Source of the DNA: Nocardioides sp. W7
Lineage (GTDB): Bacteria; Actinomycetota; Actinomycetes; Propionibacteriales; Nocardioidaceae
Length of the DNA stretch: 64,000 bases
Direction: 5' to 3'
Assembly: GCF_022919075.1 (NCBI RefSeq)
Contig: NZ_CP095078.1
Coordinates: forward strand, 744,001 to 808,000
Shown: piece after piece, positions 1-8,463 of the stretch
How positions within the stretch are numbered: the stretch's first letter is position 1
How the letters are laid out: the number at the start of each line of letters is the position of its first letter
Translations under genes and position numbers: made by a program
Notes under the pieces: generated by a model
Database searches by the model: none
The model's input: only the letters and a program-made list of their open reading frames with translations
Told to the model about the DNA's origin: nothing

Positions 1-1081
1 TCGGTCGCGCCGCCGCCGATGGGCAGGATCCGGCGTCGCGGTAGTGCCGCTCGACCTCGGTGCCGTGCAGGTAGCCCATCCCACCGTGCAGCTGCACGGC
101 CTGGTCGACGACGTACGTCGCGGCTTCGCACGCGGTCTGCTTGGCCAGGCAGACCTCGGCGATGACGCTCTCGCCGGCGTCGTGACGCCGGGCGACCTCG
201 CGGGCGTAGGTGCGCGCGACCTCGACCTGGCGGCGCATCTCGACCAGCTTGTGGCGGACCACCTGGTTGGCGATCAGCGGCTTGCCGAACGTCTCGCGCC
301 GGCGGCAGTACTCCGCGGTCAGCGCCAGCGCGCGGGACGCGACGCCGTACCCGTGCACGGCGATCCCGAGCCGCTCGGCGACGAACTGCTCGGCGATCAG
401 GTAGAAGCCGGAGTTCTCGGCGCCGACGAGGTTCTCGACCGGCACCCGGACGTCCGCGAAGCCGAGCTCGGCGGTGTCGGAGCAGTGCCAGCCCATCTTG
501 GCCAGCGCGCGGTCGACGGTGAAGCCGGGCGTGCCCTTCTCGATCACCAGCAGCGAGAGACCGCCGTGGCCGGGCTCGCCGGTGCGGACCGCGGTCGTCA
601 CGAAGTCGGCCCGTACGCCGCTGGTGATGAAGGTCTTGGTGCCGTTGACGACGTAGCAGCCCGTGCCAGGGTCGAGGACGGCCGTGGTGCGGAGGCCGGC
701 GACGTCGGAGCCGCCGCCGGGCTCGGTGATGGCGAGCGAGCCGATCTTCTCCCCGGCCAGCGTCGGGCGCACGAACCGGTCGACCAGGTCGGGCGACCCG
801 TGCCCGGCGAGGTGCGGCACCGCGATGCCGCAGGTGAACAGCGCCGACATCAGCCCGCTCGAGGCGCCCGCCTCGAACATGCCCTCCTGCAGGTCGACCA
901 TGTCGAGCGCGCTGCCGCCCTCGCCGCCGACCGCCTCGGCGAAGGAGACACCGAGCAGCCCCTGCTTGGCCGCCGCCAGGTGCAGCTCGCGCGGGACCTC
1001 GCCCGCGTCCTCCCACTCCTGGAGGTACGGCGCCACCTCGCGGCGGACGAACTCCGCACCCAGCTCTCGCAGGCCGATCAT
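1..1081 (-). CDS. Acyl-CoA dehydrogenase, 3' end off window and apparently frameshifted
   Basis: An FAD enzyme of the acyl-CoA dehydrogenase family, which oxidises acyl-CoA to enoyl-CoA and passes electrons to ETF. ATG at 1081; 360 codons are visible. The flavin-contact motif TEPGGGSD lies near residue 130, GTKTFITSG near 155, and QLHGGMGYLHG near 340. After residues HYRDA the frame reads GSCPSAAARP to the edge. Adding one base near position 31/32 gives RDARILPIGGGATE, the expected family ending, so a one-base deletion (mutation or sequence error) is likely. The start overlaps the AtuA-like stop as ATGA, making it the last visible gene of a four-gene operon. Substrate unknown. Confidence 0.85.
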   Translation of the reverse strand, partial: MIGLRELGAEFVRREVAPYLQEWEDAGEVPRELHLAAAKQGLLGVSFAEAVGGEGGSALDMVDLQEGMFEAGASSGLMSALFTCGIAVPHLAGHGSPDLVDRFVRPTLAGEKIGSLAITEPGGGSDVAGLRTTAVLDPGTGCYVVNGTKTFITSGVRADFVTTAVRTGEPGHGGLSLLVIEKGTPGFTVDRALAKMGWHCSDTAELGFADVRVPVENLVGAENSGFYLIAEQFVAERLGIAVHGYGVASRALALTAEYCRRRETFGKPLIANQVVRHKLVEMRRQVEVARTYAREVARRHDAGESVIAEVCLAKQTACEAATYVVDQAVQLHGGMGYLHGTEVERHYRDAGSCPSAAARP

Positions 1082-2877
1082 GACGCGGCTCCGGGGTCCC
1101 CGCCGAGTTGTTCGGCGGAGGAGCGAAGCGGGGGAGACGAAGAACTCGGTGGGGTGGTCAACAGGTCCTCCTGGACGTGCACCATGCGGGACCGGATCCA
1201 CTCGCCCAGCCCCTTCGCCTGCGGGTCGAAGCGCGTCGAGGCGGCGACCCCCTGCCCGAGCAGACCCCGGATCAGGACGTTGACGCCACCCAGGTCGGGC
1301 AGCACGTAGACCTCGACGTCGAGGTCGGCGGCCTCCGGGATCAGCTCGCGCACCTTGCGCGGGCTCATCAACTTGGCCAGCCACTGCACGCGGGCCTCGC
1401 GCAGCTCGTTGGTCGAGCCGGTCGAGACCCCGTCGTTCTTCACCCACAGGCCCAGGTTGGCGTCGCCGCCCTTGTCGCCCGACCGGGCGTGCACGAAGGT
1501 GCCGAGCGGCACCCGGCGGGTCAGCGAGTCGGCGGGGGCGGGGTACGGCGACTCGCGCAGCCCCAGCGCCGGGTCGACGACCGCGAACTCGGTCGGGTCC
1601 GCGATCACCTCGCGCCGTCCGTCCGCGTGCACGACCGTGTGCGAGACGGCACTGCGGTCGACGTACTCAGCGCGATAGACGCCGTACGGCGTGGGCGCGG
1701 CGGGCGGGCCCGTCATCGTGAAGCCGGGGTACGACGCCAGCGCCAGCTCGACGGCCGCACCCGTGAAGGAGCGGCCGACCGGGCCGGCCTCGGCGTCCAG
1801 CACCGTGCAGCGCAGCAGCGTCGAGGCGCCCTCCTCGGAGTCCGCGTCGGGCATCGGCATCGCGACCCGGCTCCAGTGCACGGTGCTCGCGGTGAGCGCC
1901 GGCGTGAGCTGCTCGCGCACCCAGTCGGCCTTGGCCTCGATGTCGAGGCCCGTCACCACGAACTCGACGCTGTTGCGGTAGCCGCCCAGCTCGTTGACGC
2001 ACACCTTGAGCCGCTCCGGCGGGGCCTCGCCGCGCACCCCCTCGACGTGCACCCGGTCGACGCCGTCCTGGCGCAGCCGGATCGAGTCGAGGTGCACGGT
2101 GACATCGGGGTTGAGGTAGCGCGTCGACTGGATCTCGTAGAGCAGCTGGGCGGTCACCGTGTCGGTGGTGACCGCGCCGCCGGTGCCCGCGTGCTTGGTG
2201 ATCACGCTGGAGCCGTCGACCGCGAGCTCGGCCAGTGGGAAGCCCAGCGGGGTCCCGTCGTGGCGCAGGGACATGAAGCCGGAGAAGTTGCCGCCGGTGG
2301 CCTGGGTCCCGCACTCCAGCACGTGCCCGGCGACGACGGCGCCCGCGAGCTCGTCGTACGACCTCGGCGTCCAGCCGTGGTGCGCCACCGCGGGACCGAC
2401 CACCAGCGAGGCGTCGGTGACCCGGCCGGTGACGACCACGTCGGCGCCCTCGCGGAGCGCGGCGGCGATGCCGAAGCCGCCGAGGTAGGCGTTGGCGGTG
2501 AGCGCACCGTCGAAGCCGAGGTCGCGTACGTCGTCGCCCTCGACGTGGGCGACGTTCACGTCCAGGCCGAGGCCCTTGGCCAGCTCACGGACCTTTGCGG
2601 CCAGCCCGGCCGGGTTGAGCCCGCCGGCGTTGCTGACGATCCGGACCCCCTTCTCCAGGGCCAGGCCGAGGCAGTCCTCCAGCTGGCGCAGGTGGGTCTT
2701 CGCGTAGCCCAGCGACGGGTCCTTCAGCGTGTCCTTGCCCAGGATGAGCATGGTCAGCTCGGCGAGGTAGTCGCCGGTCAGGCAGTCCAGCGACCCGCCC
2801 TCCAACATCTCCCGCATCGCGGACAGCCGGTCGCCGTAGAAGCCCGAGCAGTTGCCGATCCGCATCGCCTCCGTCAT
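1078..2877 (-). CDS. AtuA-like (DUF1446) protein of acyl/terpenoid catabolism
   Basis: A 599-residue protein of the acyclic terpene utilisation AtuA family (DUF1446), usually found with acyl-CoA carboxylases or dehydrogenases; its biochemical role is poorly defined. Family-like stretches include the N-terminal RIGNCSGFYGDR, SNAGGLNPAG near 85, VTGRVTDASLVVGPA near 140 and HARSGDKGGDANLGLW in the C-terminal half. The start ATG at 2877 overlaps the upstream stop by 4 bp; a second ATG at 2865 is possible. The last 25 or so residues are Ser/Pro rich and come from a palindromic stretch (1100-1118), so the tail looks like a later addition. The context suggests branched or terpenoid acyl-CoA breakdown, by inference only. 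Confidence 0.8.
   Translation of the reverse strand: MTEAMRIGNCSGFYGDRLSAMREMLEGGSLDCLTGDYLAELTMLILGKDTLKDPSLGYAKTHLRQLEDCLGLALEKGVRIVSNAGGLNPAGLAAKVRELAKGLGLDVNVAHVEGDDVRDLGFDGALTANAYLGGFGIAAALREGADVVVTGRVTDASLVVGPAVAHHGWTPRSYDELAGAVVAGHVLECGTQATGGNFSGFMSLRHDGTPLGFPLAELAVDGSSVITKHAGTGGAVTTDTVTAQLLYEIQSTRYLNPDVTVHLDSIRLRQDGVDRVHVEGVRGEAPPERLKVCVNELGGYRNSVEFVVTGLDIEAKADWVREQLTPALTASTVHWSRVAMPMPDADSEEGASTLLRCTVLDAEAGPVGRSFTGAAVELALASYPGFTMTGPPAAPTPYGVYRAEYVDRSAVSHTVVHADGRREVIADPTEFAVVDPALGLRESPYPAPADSLTRRVPLGTFVHARSGDKGGDANLGLWVKNDGVSTGSTNELREARVQWLAKLMSPRKVRELIPEAADLDVEVYVLPDLGGVNVLIRGLLGQGVAASTRFDPQAKGLGEWIRSRMVHVQEDLLTTPPSSSSPPLRSSAEQLGGDPGAAS
1100..1118. repeat. Palindrome inside the AtuA-like 3' end
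   Basis: CCGCCGA and TCGGCGG, perfect 7-bp arms around a 5-bp loop, followed by GGAGCGAAGCGGGGGAGACG. The style recalls the interspersed repeats seen elsewhere in the window. It encodes part of a Ser/Pro-rich tail of the AtuA-like protein. Confidence 0.5.
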
Positions 2878-3656
2878 CGCGCGGCCCGCCCCGCTCCCGG
2901 AGGTCCCGCGAAGCACTGGGCGATCCGCAGCCAGTGCTCGGCGTCGTCGCCGACCGCGACCAGGTCGGTGTCGTCGCGGTGGACGCGCTGGGTCACCAGC
3001 AGGCAGAAATCGTACGCCGAGCCGGTCACCGACTGCCGGGCGTCCTCCGGTCCCCAGGACCAGGTGCTGCCGGACGGCGCGGTGAGCTGGACCCGCGGCT
3101 CCTCGGCCGGGGCCTGCTCGCCCTGCATCGCGTAGGCGTAGCCACGGGTGCGCACGCCGAGGTGGGCGACGTGCCGGATCCGGTCGGTGCGCTCGGGGTC
3201 GATCCCGAGGGCGTCGTACACGTCGAGGCCGTGAGCCCAGGTCTCCATGAACCGCGCGGTCGCCATCGACGTCGGCGACATCGGCGGCCCGAACCACGGC
3301 ATCCTCTCGTCGGTCGGGAACGCGCGCAGTGCCGTTACGAGGGCGGTGCGGGCCGTGCCCCAGCGGGCAAGCAGCCCGATGGGTGCCAGCCGGGCGATCT
3401 CGTGGGCACCCGCGTCGACGTACCCGCTCGGGTCGGACATCGCCTCGTGCACGAGGGCGTCCCAGCGCTCCCGGTCCGTCGCCGCGACCACCGCGACCTC
3501 GTCGGTCCACACCAGGTGCGCGACCTGGGTCGCCACGCTCCAGCCGACCGCCGGCGTGGGCGTCGCCCAGCCGTCCTCGTCGAGGCCGGCGACGGCGTTC
3601 CAGACGCCATCGCCTTCGGTCCTCAGGTCGTCGAGGAGGTCGTCGAGCAACGTCAT
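2874..3656 (-). CDS. TIGR03084-type DinB/maleylpyruvate-isomerase-like protein
   Basis: A 260-residue protein with the DinB-like four-helix fold of mycothiol-dependent maleylpyruvate isomerases. WSVATQVAHLVWTDEVAV near residues 38-55 holds one family His, and METWAHGLDVYDALG near 140 holds the second conserved HG-D motif. Such proteins often bind a divalent metal and may use mycothiol; the substrate here is unknown. It is the second gene of the operon: ATG at 3656 overlaps the tetR stop, and its TGA overlaps the AtuA-like ATG. It could be an isomerase or thiol transferase acting on the same substrate as its neighbours. Confidence 0.75.
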   Translation of the reverse strand: MTLLDDLLDDLRTEGDGVWNAVAGLDEDGWATPTPAVGWSVATQVAHLVWTDEVAVVAATDRERWDALVHEAMSDPSGYVDAGAHEIARLAPIGLLARWGTARTALVTALRAFPTDERMPWFGPPMSPTSMATARFMETWAHGLDVYDALGIDPERTDRIRHVAHLGVRTRGYAYAMQGEQAPAEEPRVQLTAPSGSTWSWGPEDARQSVTGSAYDFCLLVTQRVHRDDTDLVAVGDDAEHWLRIAQCFAGPPGAGRAAR

Positions 3657-4270
3657 GCGGACTCCTGGGTGAGGGTGGCGTCGAGGACCTCGGCCCACTG
3701 GTCGAGGATCCGGCCGCGGCGCCGGGCGTCGTCGGTGATCGTGTCGGCGAGCCCGAGTCCGCGGACCAGGTCGAGGGTGCCCTGCACCAGCTCGCGCACC
3801 CCCGGCCGCGACTCGTCGGCGCCGAGCAGCTCGACGGTGAGCCGGTGCACCTCGCGGCCGACCCGCTGCTCCAGCGGCGCGACGGCCTCGAGCAGCGCCG
3901 GATCGGTGCGGGCGGCGACCCACAGCTCGAGCGCGGCGGTGAAGACCGGAGAGGTGAAGTGGTCGCCGAGCATCTGCAGCACGGCGCGGGTCCGACGCTG
4001 GCCCGCCGGCAGCGCCTCCGCGGCCGCGGCCAGCTCGGCGCCCCGGACCTCGGTCAGGTGCTCGACGGCCGCGACGACGAGCGCGTTCTTGGTCGGGAAG
4101 TGGTGCAGCTGCGCGCCGCGGCTGACCCCGGCCCGTTCGGAGACGAGCGTGGTGGAGGTGCCGGCGAACCCGCGCTCGACCAGGAGCTCCACGGTCGCCT
4201 CCAGCAGCCGGGCCCGCATCACGCGGGTCCGCTCCTCCTGGGGGACGCGCTGCGTCGTCGGGGCGGGCAC
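3653..4270 (-). CDS. TetR family regulator of the acyl-CoA operon
   Basis: A 205-residue TetR-type repressor. The N-terminal helix-turn-helix spans about residues 20-65 (RLLEATVELLVERGF, then TLVSERAGVSRGAQLHHF), followed by a divergent helical ligand domain. GTG at 4270 is taken as the start because no in-frame ATG lies upstream; an internal ATG at residue 18 would cut close to the DNA-binding domain. It heads the operon, its stop overlapping the DinB-like gene, so it probably represses the whole unit in response to an acyl-CoA or related ligand. The AT-richer stretch at 4290-4325 is the likely promoter region. Confidence 0.8.
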   Translation of the reverse strand: MPAPTTQRVPQEERTRVMRARLLEATVELLVERGFAGTSTTLVSERAGVSRGAQLHHFPTKNALVVAAVEHLTEVRGAELAAAAEALPAGQRRTRAVLQMLGDHFTSPVFTAALELWVAARTDPALLEAVAPLEQRVGREVHRLTVELLGADESRPGVRELVQGTLDLVRGLGLADTITDDARRRGRILDQWAEVLDATLTQESA

Positions 4271-4336
4271 CCGGTCAGCATGGCCCGGCGGTCAACAAAC
4301 AGTCAAGCCTGACTTTTTGTTCGTCCGCCCAGCGGA

Positions 4337-6991
4337 TCAGGACAGTCGCGCCACCAGCGGCAGCCGCGACCGGGCGGTCAGCCCGACGACGGCGGCGGTG
4401 AGCAGCGGCAGCGCGACCACGATCCCCAGCACCAGCAGCCACGGGACGTCGACGAACGGGCCGACGTCGACGTTCGTGGGCGTGCACGACCCGGACCCCT
4501 CGACGACGCAGGAGTCGCCCTGCATCGTGGTGAGCGGCCGCGCGACCGCCAGCCCCGGGACGAACCCCACGGCCGCGCCGAGCACCGCGCCGACGAAGCC
4601 CACCACCAGCGCGTACGCCGCCGCCACGCCCCGCCGCGTCCGCGGCGAGGCCCCCACGGCCGACAGGGTGGCCAGGTCGGGTCGGGCGTCGGAGAGCGCC
4701 AGGAAGGTCGCGGTGAGCGTGCCGCCGAGCATCAGGAGCGCGCCGAGGCCGGCGAGCACCAGCTGGACGATCAAGGTCTCGTCGGCGGCTCGGTAGCCGC
4801 GCTCGACGTACAGCTCCTGCCCGGCGGCGGTGGCCGCGAGCACTTCGTTGACCGCCTCCTCCTGGTCGTCGGTGATGTCGGTCCCGGCCAGCGCGAACCC
4901 GACCGTCGCGACCTCGAGGCCCAGCCCCTCGGCCGCCTCCGGGGAGAGCACGGCGACGGGACCGTACGTCGAGGCGTCGACCTCGACCACCAGGGCCGGC
5001 AGCGTCGCCTCCACCGGCCGGCCGATCTCCTCGCCGGTGTTGTTGTCCGAGCGCGAGACCCGGACGTGCACCTCGTCGAGCTGCACGCCCCGGTCGGTGA
5101 AGGCCACCACGCCGCCGGCCGCGAGCATCCGACCGGCGGCGACGCGCTCGCCGCGGTCCACGCCGCGCAGCCCGGGTGGCAGCTCCTCACCGACCAGCAC
5201 CGACGCGCCGAGCACGGAGCTGGAGCCACTCAGCAGTCCGTCCTCGCCACCGTCGGCCGTGACAGAGGTGTAGAGCCACTGGTCGTCGAGCTCGTCCGGC
5301 ACCCCGAGGATCTCGGTGCGCGCGGCCGCGGGGACCTCCTGGACGAGCGCGGCGCGGACCGCCTCGGTGTCCTGGCCACCGAGCGTGGACACGACTCCCA
5401 TGCCCGCCGGGAGTGAGGGCGTGTACGTCGCCTCGCTCTCGGCCGCGTCGCTGCTGGTCGAGATGCCCAGCGCGACCACGCCCGCGACGGTGGCGGCGAC
5501 GGCGGCGACCGCGGGCACCGTGCGGGTGCGGTGCCGAGCCGCGTCCCGCACCGCGAACCGCAGGCTGAGCGGGAGCCGACCGGCGAGCCGACCCAGGAGG
5601 CCGAGCACCACGGGGACGAGCAGCACCATGCCGAGGATCGCCGGGATGGCCGAAGCCGCGATCAGGAGCTCGCCACCCGGCCGGGCACCGAGGACCGCGC
5701 CGACGATCCCGCCCGCGAGCAGGGCCACCCCCAGCAGCGGAGACCTGAGCGAGGGCTTGCGGTCACCCCGGCGGCCGGCCAGCACCGCGACGACGTCCTG
5801 CCGCGAGGCCAGGTGCGCGGGGACGACCGCGGCCAGGAGCGCGCTCGCGAGCCCGAAGCAGGCGACGCCGGCCAGGTGCAGCCACGACACGTCGAACGGG
5901 CCCAGCCAGGTCGAGTTCAACGACTGCACCAGGGGCAGGAGCGCGGCCGCGAGCCCGATGCCGAGCACCACTCCGGCCGCCGAGGCGATGCCCCCGAGCA
6001 CCACAGCACTGGCCAGCACGACCCGCCGGGCCTGCGTGGGCGTGCCGCCACAGGCCGCGACCAGGGCCAGGGTCCGCGCCTGGCGCCGCGCGCCGACCGC
6101 GAACGACGGACCCGCCAGCAGCACGACCTCCAGCAGGGCCATCACCACGATCAGGGCGACCACGGCGACGAAGGCGTCGTCACCGGAGCCTTCGAAGCCC
6201 TGGACCTCGGGCGCGATCGCGTCGTCCGGGGGAGGGTCGAGGATCACGGCCCGGGAGTACGCCGTCACGCCCAGCTCGTTGAGCCCGAGCACGTCGTCCC
6301 AGGTCATCGGGCCCCCGCCGACCAGCCAGGTGCGGCCGTCGTACGGCTCGACCCCGAGGCTGCCGATCGGTCCGACCGCCGTCGGCTCGGTGCGGACCGT
6401 GGTGGACTCCGCGATGCCGACCACGACGGGCCCGGGAGCTTCGCTCTCGTCCAGTCGCAGCGCGTCGCCGACGGCGTACCCCTTGTCGGCGAGGGCCTGG
6501 TTGACGACCACCTCGTCGGCGGTCCGGGGAAGCCGGCCGTCGGCGAGCTCGAAGAGCCCGTCGGCCAGCGGGTCGCCGAGGTCGACCTCGGTCGTCTCGA
6601 CGTCCGTGGCCCCGCGGTCGGTGCCGAGCATCGCCCAGCCATGCCGGATCTCGGCGAGCGGCCGGCCGTCGAGCGCCGCCGCAAGCTGCTCGGGCGTGAG
6701 CTCCTGGCCGTCGTCGCCGTCGCCGTCGCCGTCGGAGGCGTAGCCGGAGTCCGGGTTCGGGGCCTGTTGGACCTCGTCGATGCCGTCGCGGACGGTGACG
6801 ATCGCCTGTGCGCTGCCGAGCGTCCGGTCGAGGTCCTCGCCCGCGTCGATGGTGGCCGTCTGGATGAGGACGTCGGCGGTCGTCACGCCGAGCACCGGCA
6901 GCGCGATCATCACCAGGACCAGGACGCTGCGCCCGCGCGAGCGGAGCGCGTCGCGCCAGGCGATCCGCAGCGGCAGGCGCCAGGCCGTCAT
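4337..6991 (-). CDS. ABC transporter permease with two FtsX domains
   Basis: An 884-residue membrane protein of the MacB/FtsX type. One transmembrane segment near residues 20-40 is followed by a large extracellular domain, then two blocks of membrane helices (about 270-480 and 760-880) separated by a second soluble domain, which is the usual double-FtsX layout. The first extracellular domain has an acidic Asp/Gly run (DGDGDGDDGQE) near 75. It pairs with the ATPase just upstream (ATGA overlap). This class works in lipoprotein, peptide or antibiotic export or as a mechanotransmitter; the substrate cannot be told. PadR control suggests induction by an antimicrobial or membrane stress. Confidence 0.85.
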   Translation of the reverse strand: MTAWRLPLRIAWRDALRSRGRSVLVLVMIALPVLGVTTADVLIQTATIDAGEDLDRTLGSAQAIVTVRDGIDEVQQAPNPDSGYASDGDGDGDDGQELTPEQLAAALDGRPLAEIRHGWAMLGTDRGATDVETTEVDLGDPLADGLFELADGRLPRTADEVVVNQALADKGYAVGDALRLDESEAPGPVVVGIAESTTVRTEPTAVGPIGSLGVEPYDGRTWLVGGGPMTWDDVLGLNELGVTAYSRAVILDPPPDDAIAPEVQGFEGSGDDAFVAVVALIVVMALLEVVLLAGPSFAVGARRQARTLALVAACGGTPTQARRVVLASAVVLGGIASAAGVVLGIGLAAALLPLVQSLNSTWLGPFDVSWLHLAGVACFGLASALLAAVVPAHLASRQDVVAVLAGRRGDRKPSLRSPLLGVALLAGGIVGAVLGARPGGELLIAASAIPAILGMVLLVPVVLGLLGRLAGRLPLSLRFAVRDAARHRTRTVPAVAAVAATVAGVVALGISTSSDAAESEATYTPSLPAGMGVVSTLGGQDTEAVRAALVQEVPAAARTEILGVPDELDDQWLYTSVTADGGEDGLLSGSSSVLGASVLVGEELPPGLRGVDRGERVAAGRMLAAGGVVAFTDRGVQLDEVHVRVSRSDNNTGEEIGRPVEATLPALVVEVDASTYGPVAVLSPEAAEGLGLEVATVGFALAGTDITDDQEEAVNEVLAATAAGQELYVERGYRAADETLIVQLVLAGLGALLMLGGTLTATFLALSDARPDLATLSAVGASPRTRRGVAAAYALVVGFVGAVLGAAVGFVPGLAVARPLTTMQGDSCVVEGSGSCTPTNVDVGPFVDVPWLLVLGIVVALPLLTAAVVGLTARSRLPLVARLS

Positions 6992-7710
6992 CGACCCTGC
7001 CCGGCGTCGAGCAGCGCGTCGACCGGGGCCGAGCCCGACTGGTCGACGACGACGCCGTCGCGCAGGAAGACCACGCGGTCGGCCCAGGCGGCGTGCCTGG
7101 GCTCGTGGGTGACCAGGACGCCGGCCGCGCCGGCGTCGCAGCGGGCCCGCAGCAGCTGCAGGATGTCCTCGCCGGTCTCGGTGTCGAGCGCCCCGGTGGG
7201 CTCGTCGGCCAGGATCAACCGGCGCTCGCCGACGACGGCGCGCGCGATCGCGACCCGTTGGGCCTGCCCGCCGGACATGTCGTCGGGGAACCGGTCCCAG
7301 AGGTCGCCGATGCCGACCTCCTCGAGCGCCGTCCGGGCCGCGGCCCGCGCGGGGCGCGGCCGCTGTCCGTCGAGCTCGAGCGGTAGCGCGACGTTCTCCG
7401 CGGCGGTCAGGGCGGGGATCAGGTTGAAGTCCTGGAAGACGTAGCCGATGGCGGTACGACGCATCCGCGCCCGCTCCCGCAGACCGAGCGCGCCGAGGTC
7501 GGCCCCCTCGACCGAGACCGTGCCGGACGTCGGACTGTCGAGGCCGCCGGCCAGGGTCAGCAGGGTCGACTTGCCGGACCCGGACGGGCCCATCACCGCG
7601 ACCAGCTCACCGGCGGCAGCGGCGAAGGTGACCCCGCGCAACGCCTCGACGGCGGTGGGGCCCTCGCCGTGCACGCGGGTCACCCGGTCCAGGGTCAGCA
7701 CGGTGGTCAT
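6988..7710 (-). CDS. ABC transporter ATP-binding protein (MacB/LolD type)
   Basis: A 240-residue ATPase that drives the adjacent FtsX permease. The Walker A motif GPSGSGKST is at residues 41-49, the signature MSGGQAQRVAIARA near 145, and Walker B RLILADEPTGALD near 165, so all catalytic elements look intact. ATG at 7710 overlaps the stop of the 53-aa gene upstream (ATGA), and its TGA overlaps the permease ATG. Length and motifs are standard for the lipoprotein/antimicrobial-peptide exporter class. Confidence 0.92.
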   Translation of the reverse strand: MTTVLTLDRVTRVHGEGPTAVEALRGVTFAAAAGELVAVMGPSGSGKSTLLTLAGGLDSPTSGTVSVEGADLGALGLRERARMRRTAIGYVFQDFNLIPALTAAENVALPLELDGQRPRPARAAARTALEEVGIGDLWDRFPDDMSGGQAQRVAIARAVVGERRLILADEPTGALDTETGEDILQLLRARCDAGAAGVLVTHEPRHAAWADRVVFLRDGVVVDQSGSAPVDALLDAGQGR

Positions 7711-7868
7711 CGGCCCGTCTCCTCATGGTCGGTGCGGCCGGACCGGCGCTCACCCGGGCGCCCGGCGCTGGACTTCGTGGTGCGCAGCCGCTCGCGTGCC
7801 TGATCGAGCCAGCGCGACTCGGCGCGGGCGAGGATCGAGGCCTCGGCGACCGGCAGCTCGTCGCTCAT
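7707..7868 (-). CDS. 53-aa protein resembling the PadR C-terminal tail
   Basis: A small gene that exactly bridges padR and the ABC ATPase: its ATG (7868) overlaps the padR TGA and its TGA (7707-7709) overlaps the ATPase ATG, both as ATGA. The product begins MSDELPVAEASILARAESRW and continues LDQARERLR. The core AESRWLDQARERLR resembles AEIRWLDHCESRLR near the PadR C terminus, so it may be a duplicated and detached PadR tail or dimerisation helix. The charged C-terminal half looks disordered. No known function; it might modulate PadR. The two-sided coupling is the main evidence that it is translated. Confidence 0.6.
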   Translation of the reverse strand: MSDELPVAEASILARAESRWLDQARERLRTTKSSAGRPGERRSGRTDHEETGR

Positions 7869-8446
7869 CGGCCGGCCTCCTGCCCGGTCGGGGCCGTCGC
7901 CGTCGCCGGCCGGGCCTGCTCCTCGCGGGCGGCCCGCCGGAGCCGGGACTCGCAGTGGTCGAGCCAGCGGATCTCCGCCTCGGCGGCGAAGACCAGCGAC
8001 TCGAGCACCAGGCCCCAGGCGAGGTCGGCTCGCTCGTTCCCCCCCTCGCCCCGCTTGAGCCGGGTGTAGTCCTGCAGCGCCGTCATGGTGGCGCTGCGCT
8101 GCTGCTGGATCACCCGGCCGACGTCGACGCCGGGGACCGTCACCGCGAGCGCCAGCTTGATCGCCAGCTCGTCACGGGGTGGCTGGGTTCGCGCCACGGG
8201 CGTGGTGAACCAGGCCGCCACCTCACCGCGCCCGGTGTCGGTCAGCCGGTAGACCAGGTGGCCGTCGTCGTCGGCCCCCGTGCCGGCCACCAGGCCGTCG
8301 CGCTCGAGGCGGGCGAGGGTCGTGTAGACCTGGCCGACGTTCAGCGGCCAGGTGCCGCCGGTGCGCTGCTCGAACTCGCTGCGGAGCTGGTAGCCGTACA
8401 TCGGGCCCTGCTCCAGCAGCGCCAGGAGCGCCTGCTTCACCGACAT
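7865..8446 (-). CDS. PadR family transcriptional regulator
   Basis: A 193-residue PadR regulator. The winged helix takes up about residues 1-85 (VKQALLALLEQGPMYGYQLRS, VGQVYTTLARLERDGLV), and a C-terminal helical domain ends with a coiled-coil-like segment. Such proteins usually repress a neighbouring efflux system and themselves until a drug or peptide binds. The first gene of the padR, 53-aa, ABC operon. Two tandem ATAC-N3-GTAT palindromes lie 22-45 bp upstream of the ATG, where an autorepressor would act. Confidence 0.88.
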   Translation of the reverse strand: MSVKQALLALLEQGPMYGYQLRSEFEQRTGGTWPLNVGQVYTTLARLERDGLVAGTGADDDGHLVYRLTDTGRGEVAAWFTTPVARTQPPRDELAIKLALAVTVPGVDVGRVIQQQRSATMTALQDYTRLKRGEGGNERADLAWGLVLESLVFAAEAEIRWLDHCESRLRRAAREEQARPATATAPTGQEAGR

Positions 8447-8463
8447 CGTGACCTCCGTGGTCG

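Noticed and set aside
1108..3135. Long open frames on the opposite strand of GC-rich genes (for example 1108-3135, 2934-4796, 8718-10853, 42762-45326)
   Set aside because: They are antisense to recognisable genes and have His/Arg/Gly/Val-biased compositions typical of antisense frames in high-GC DNA.
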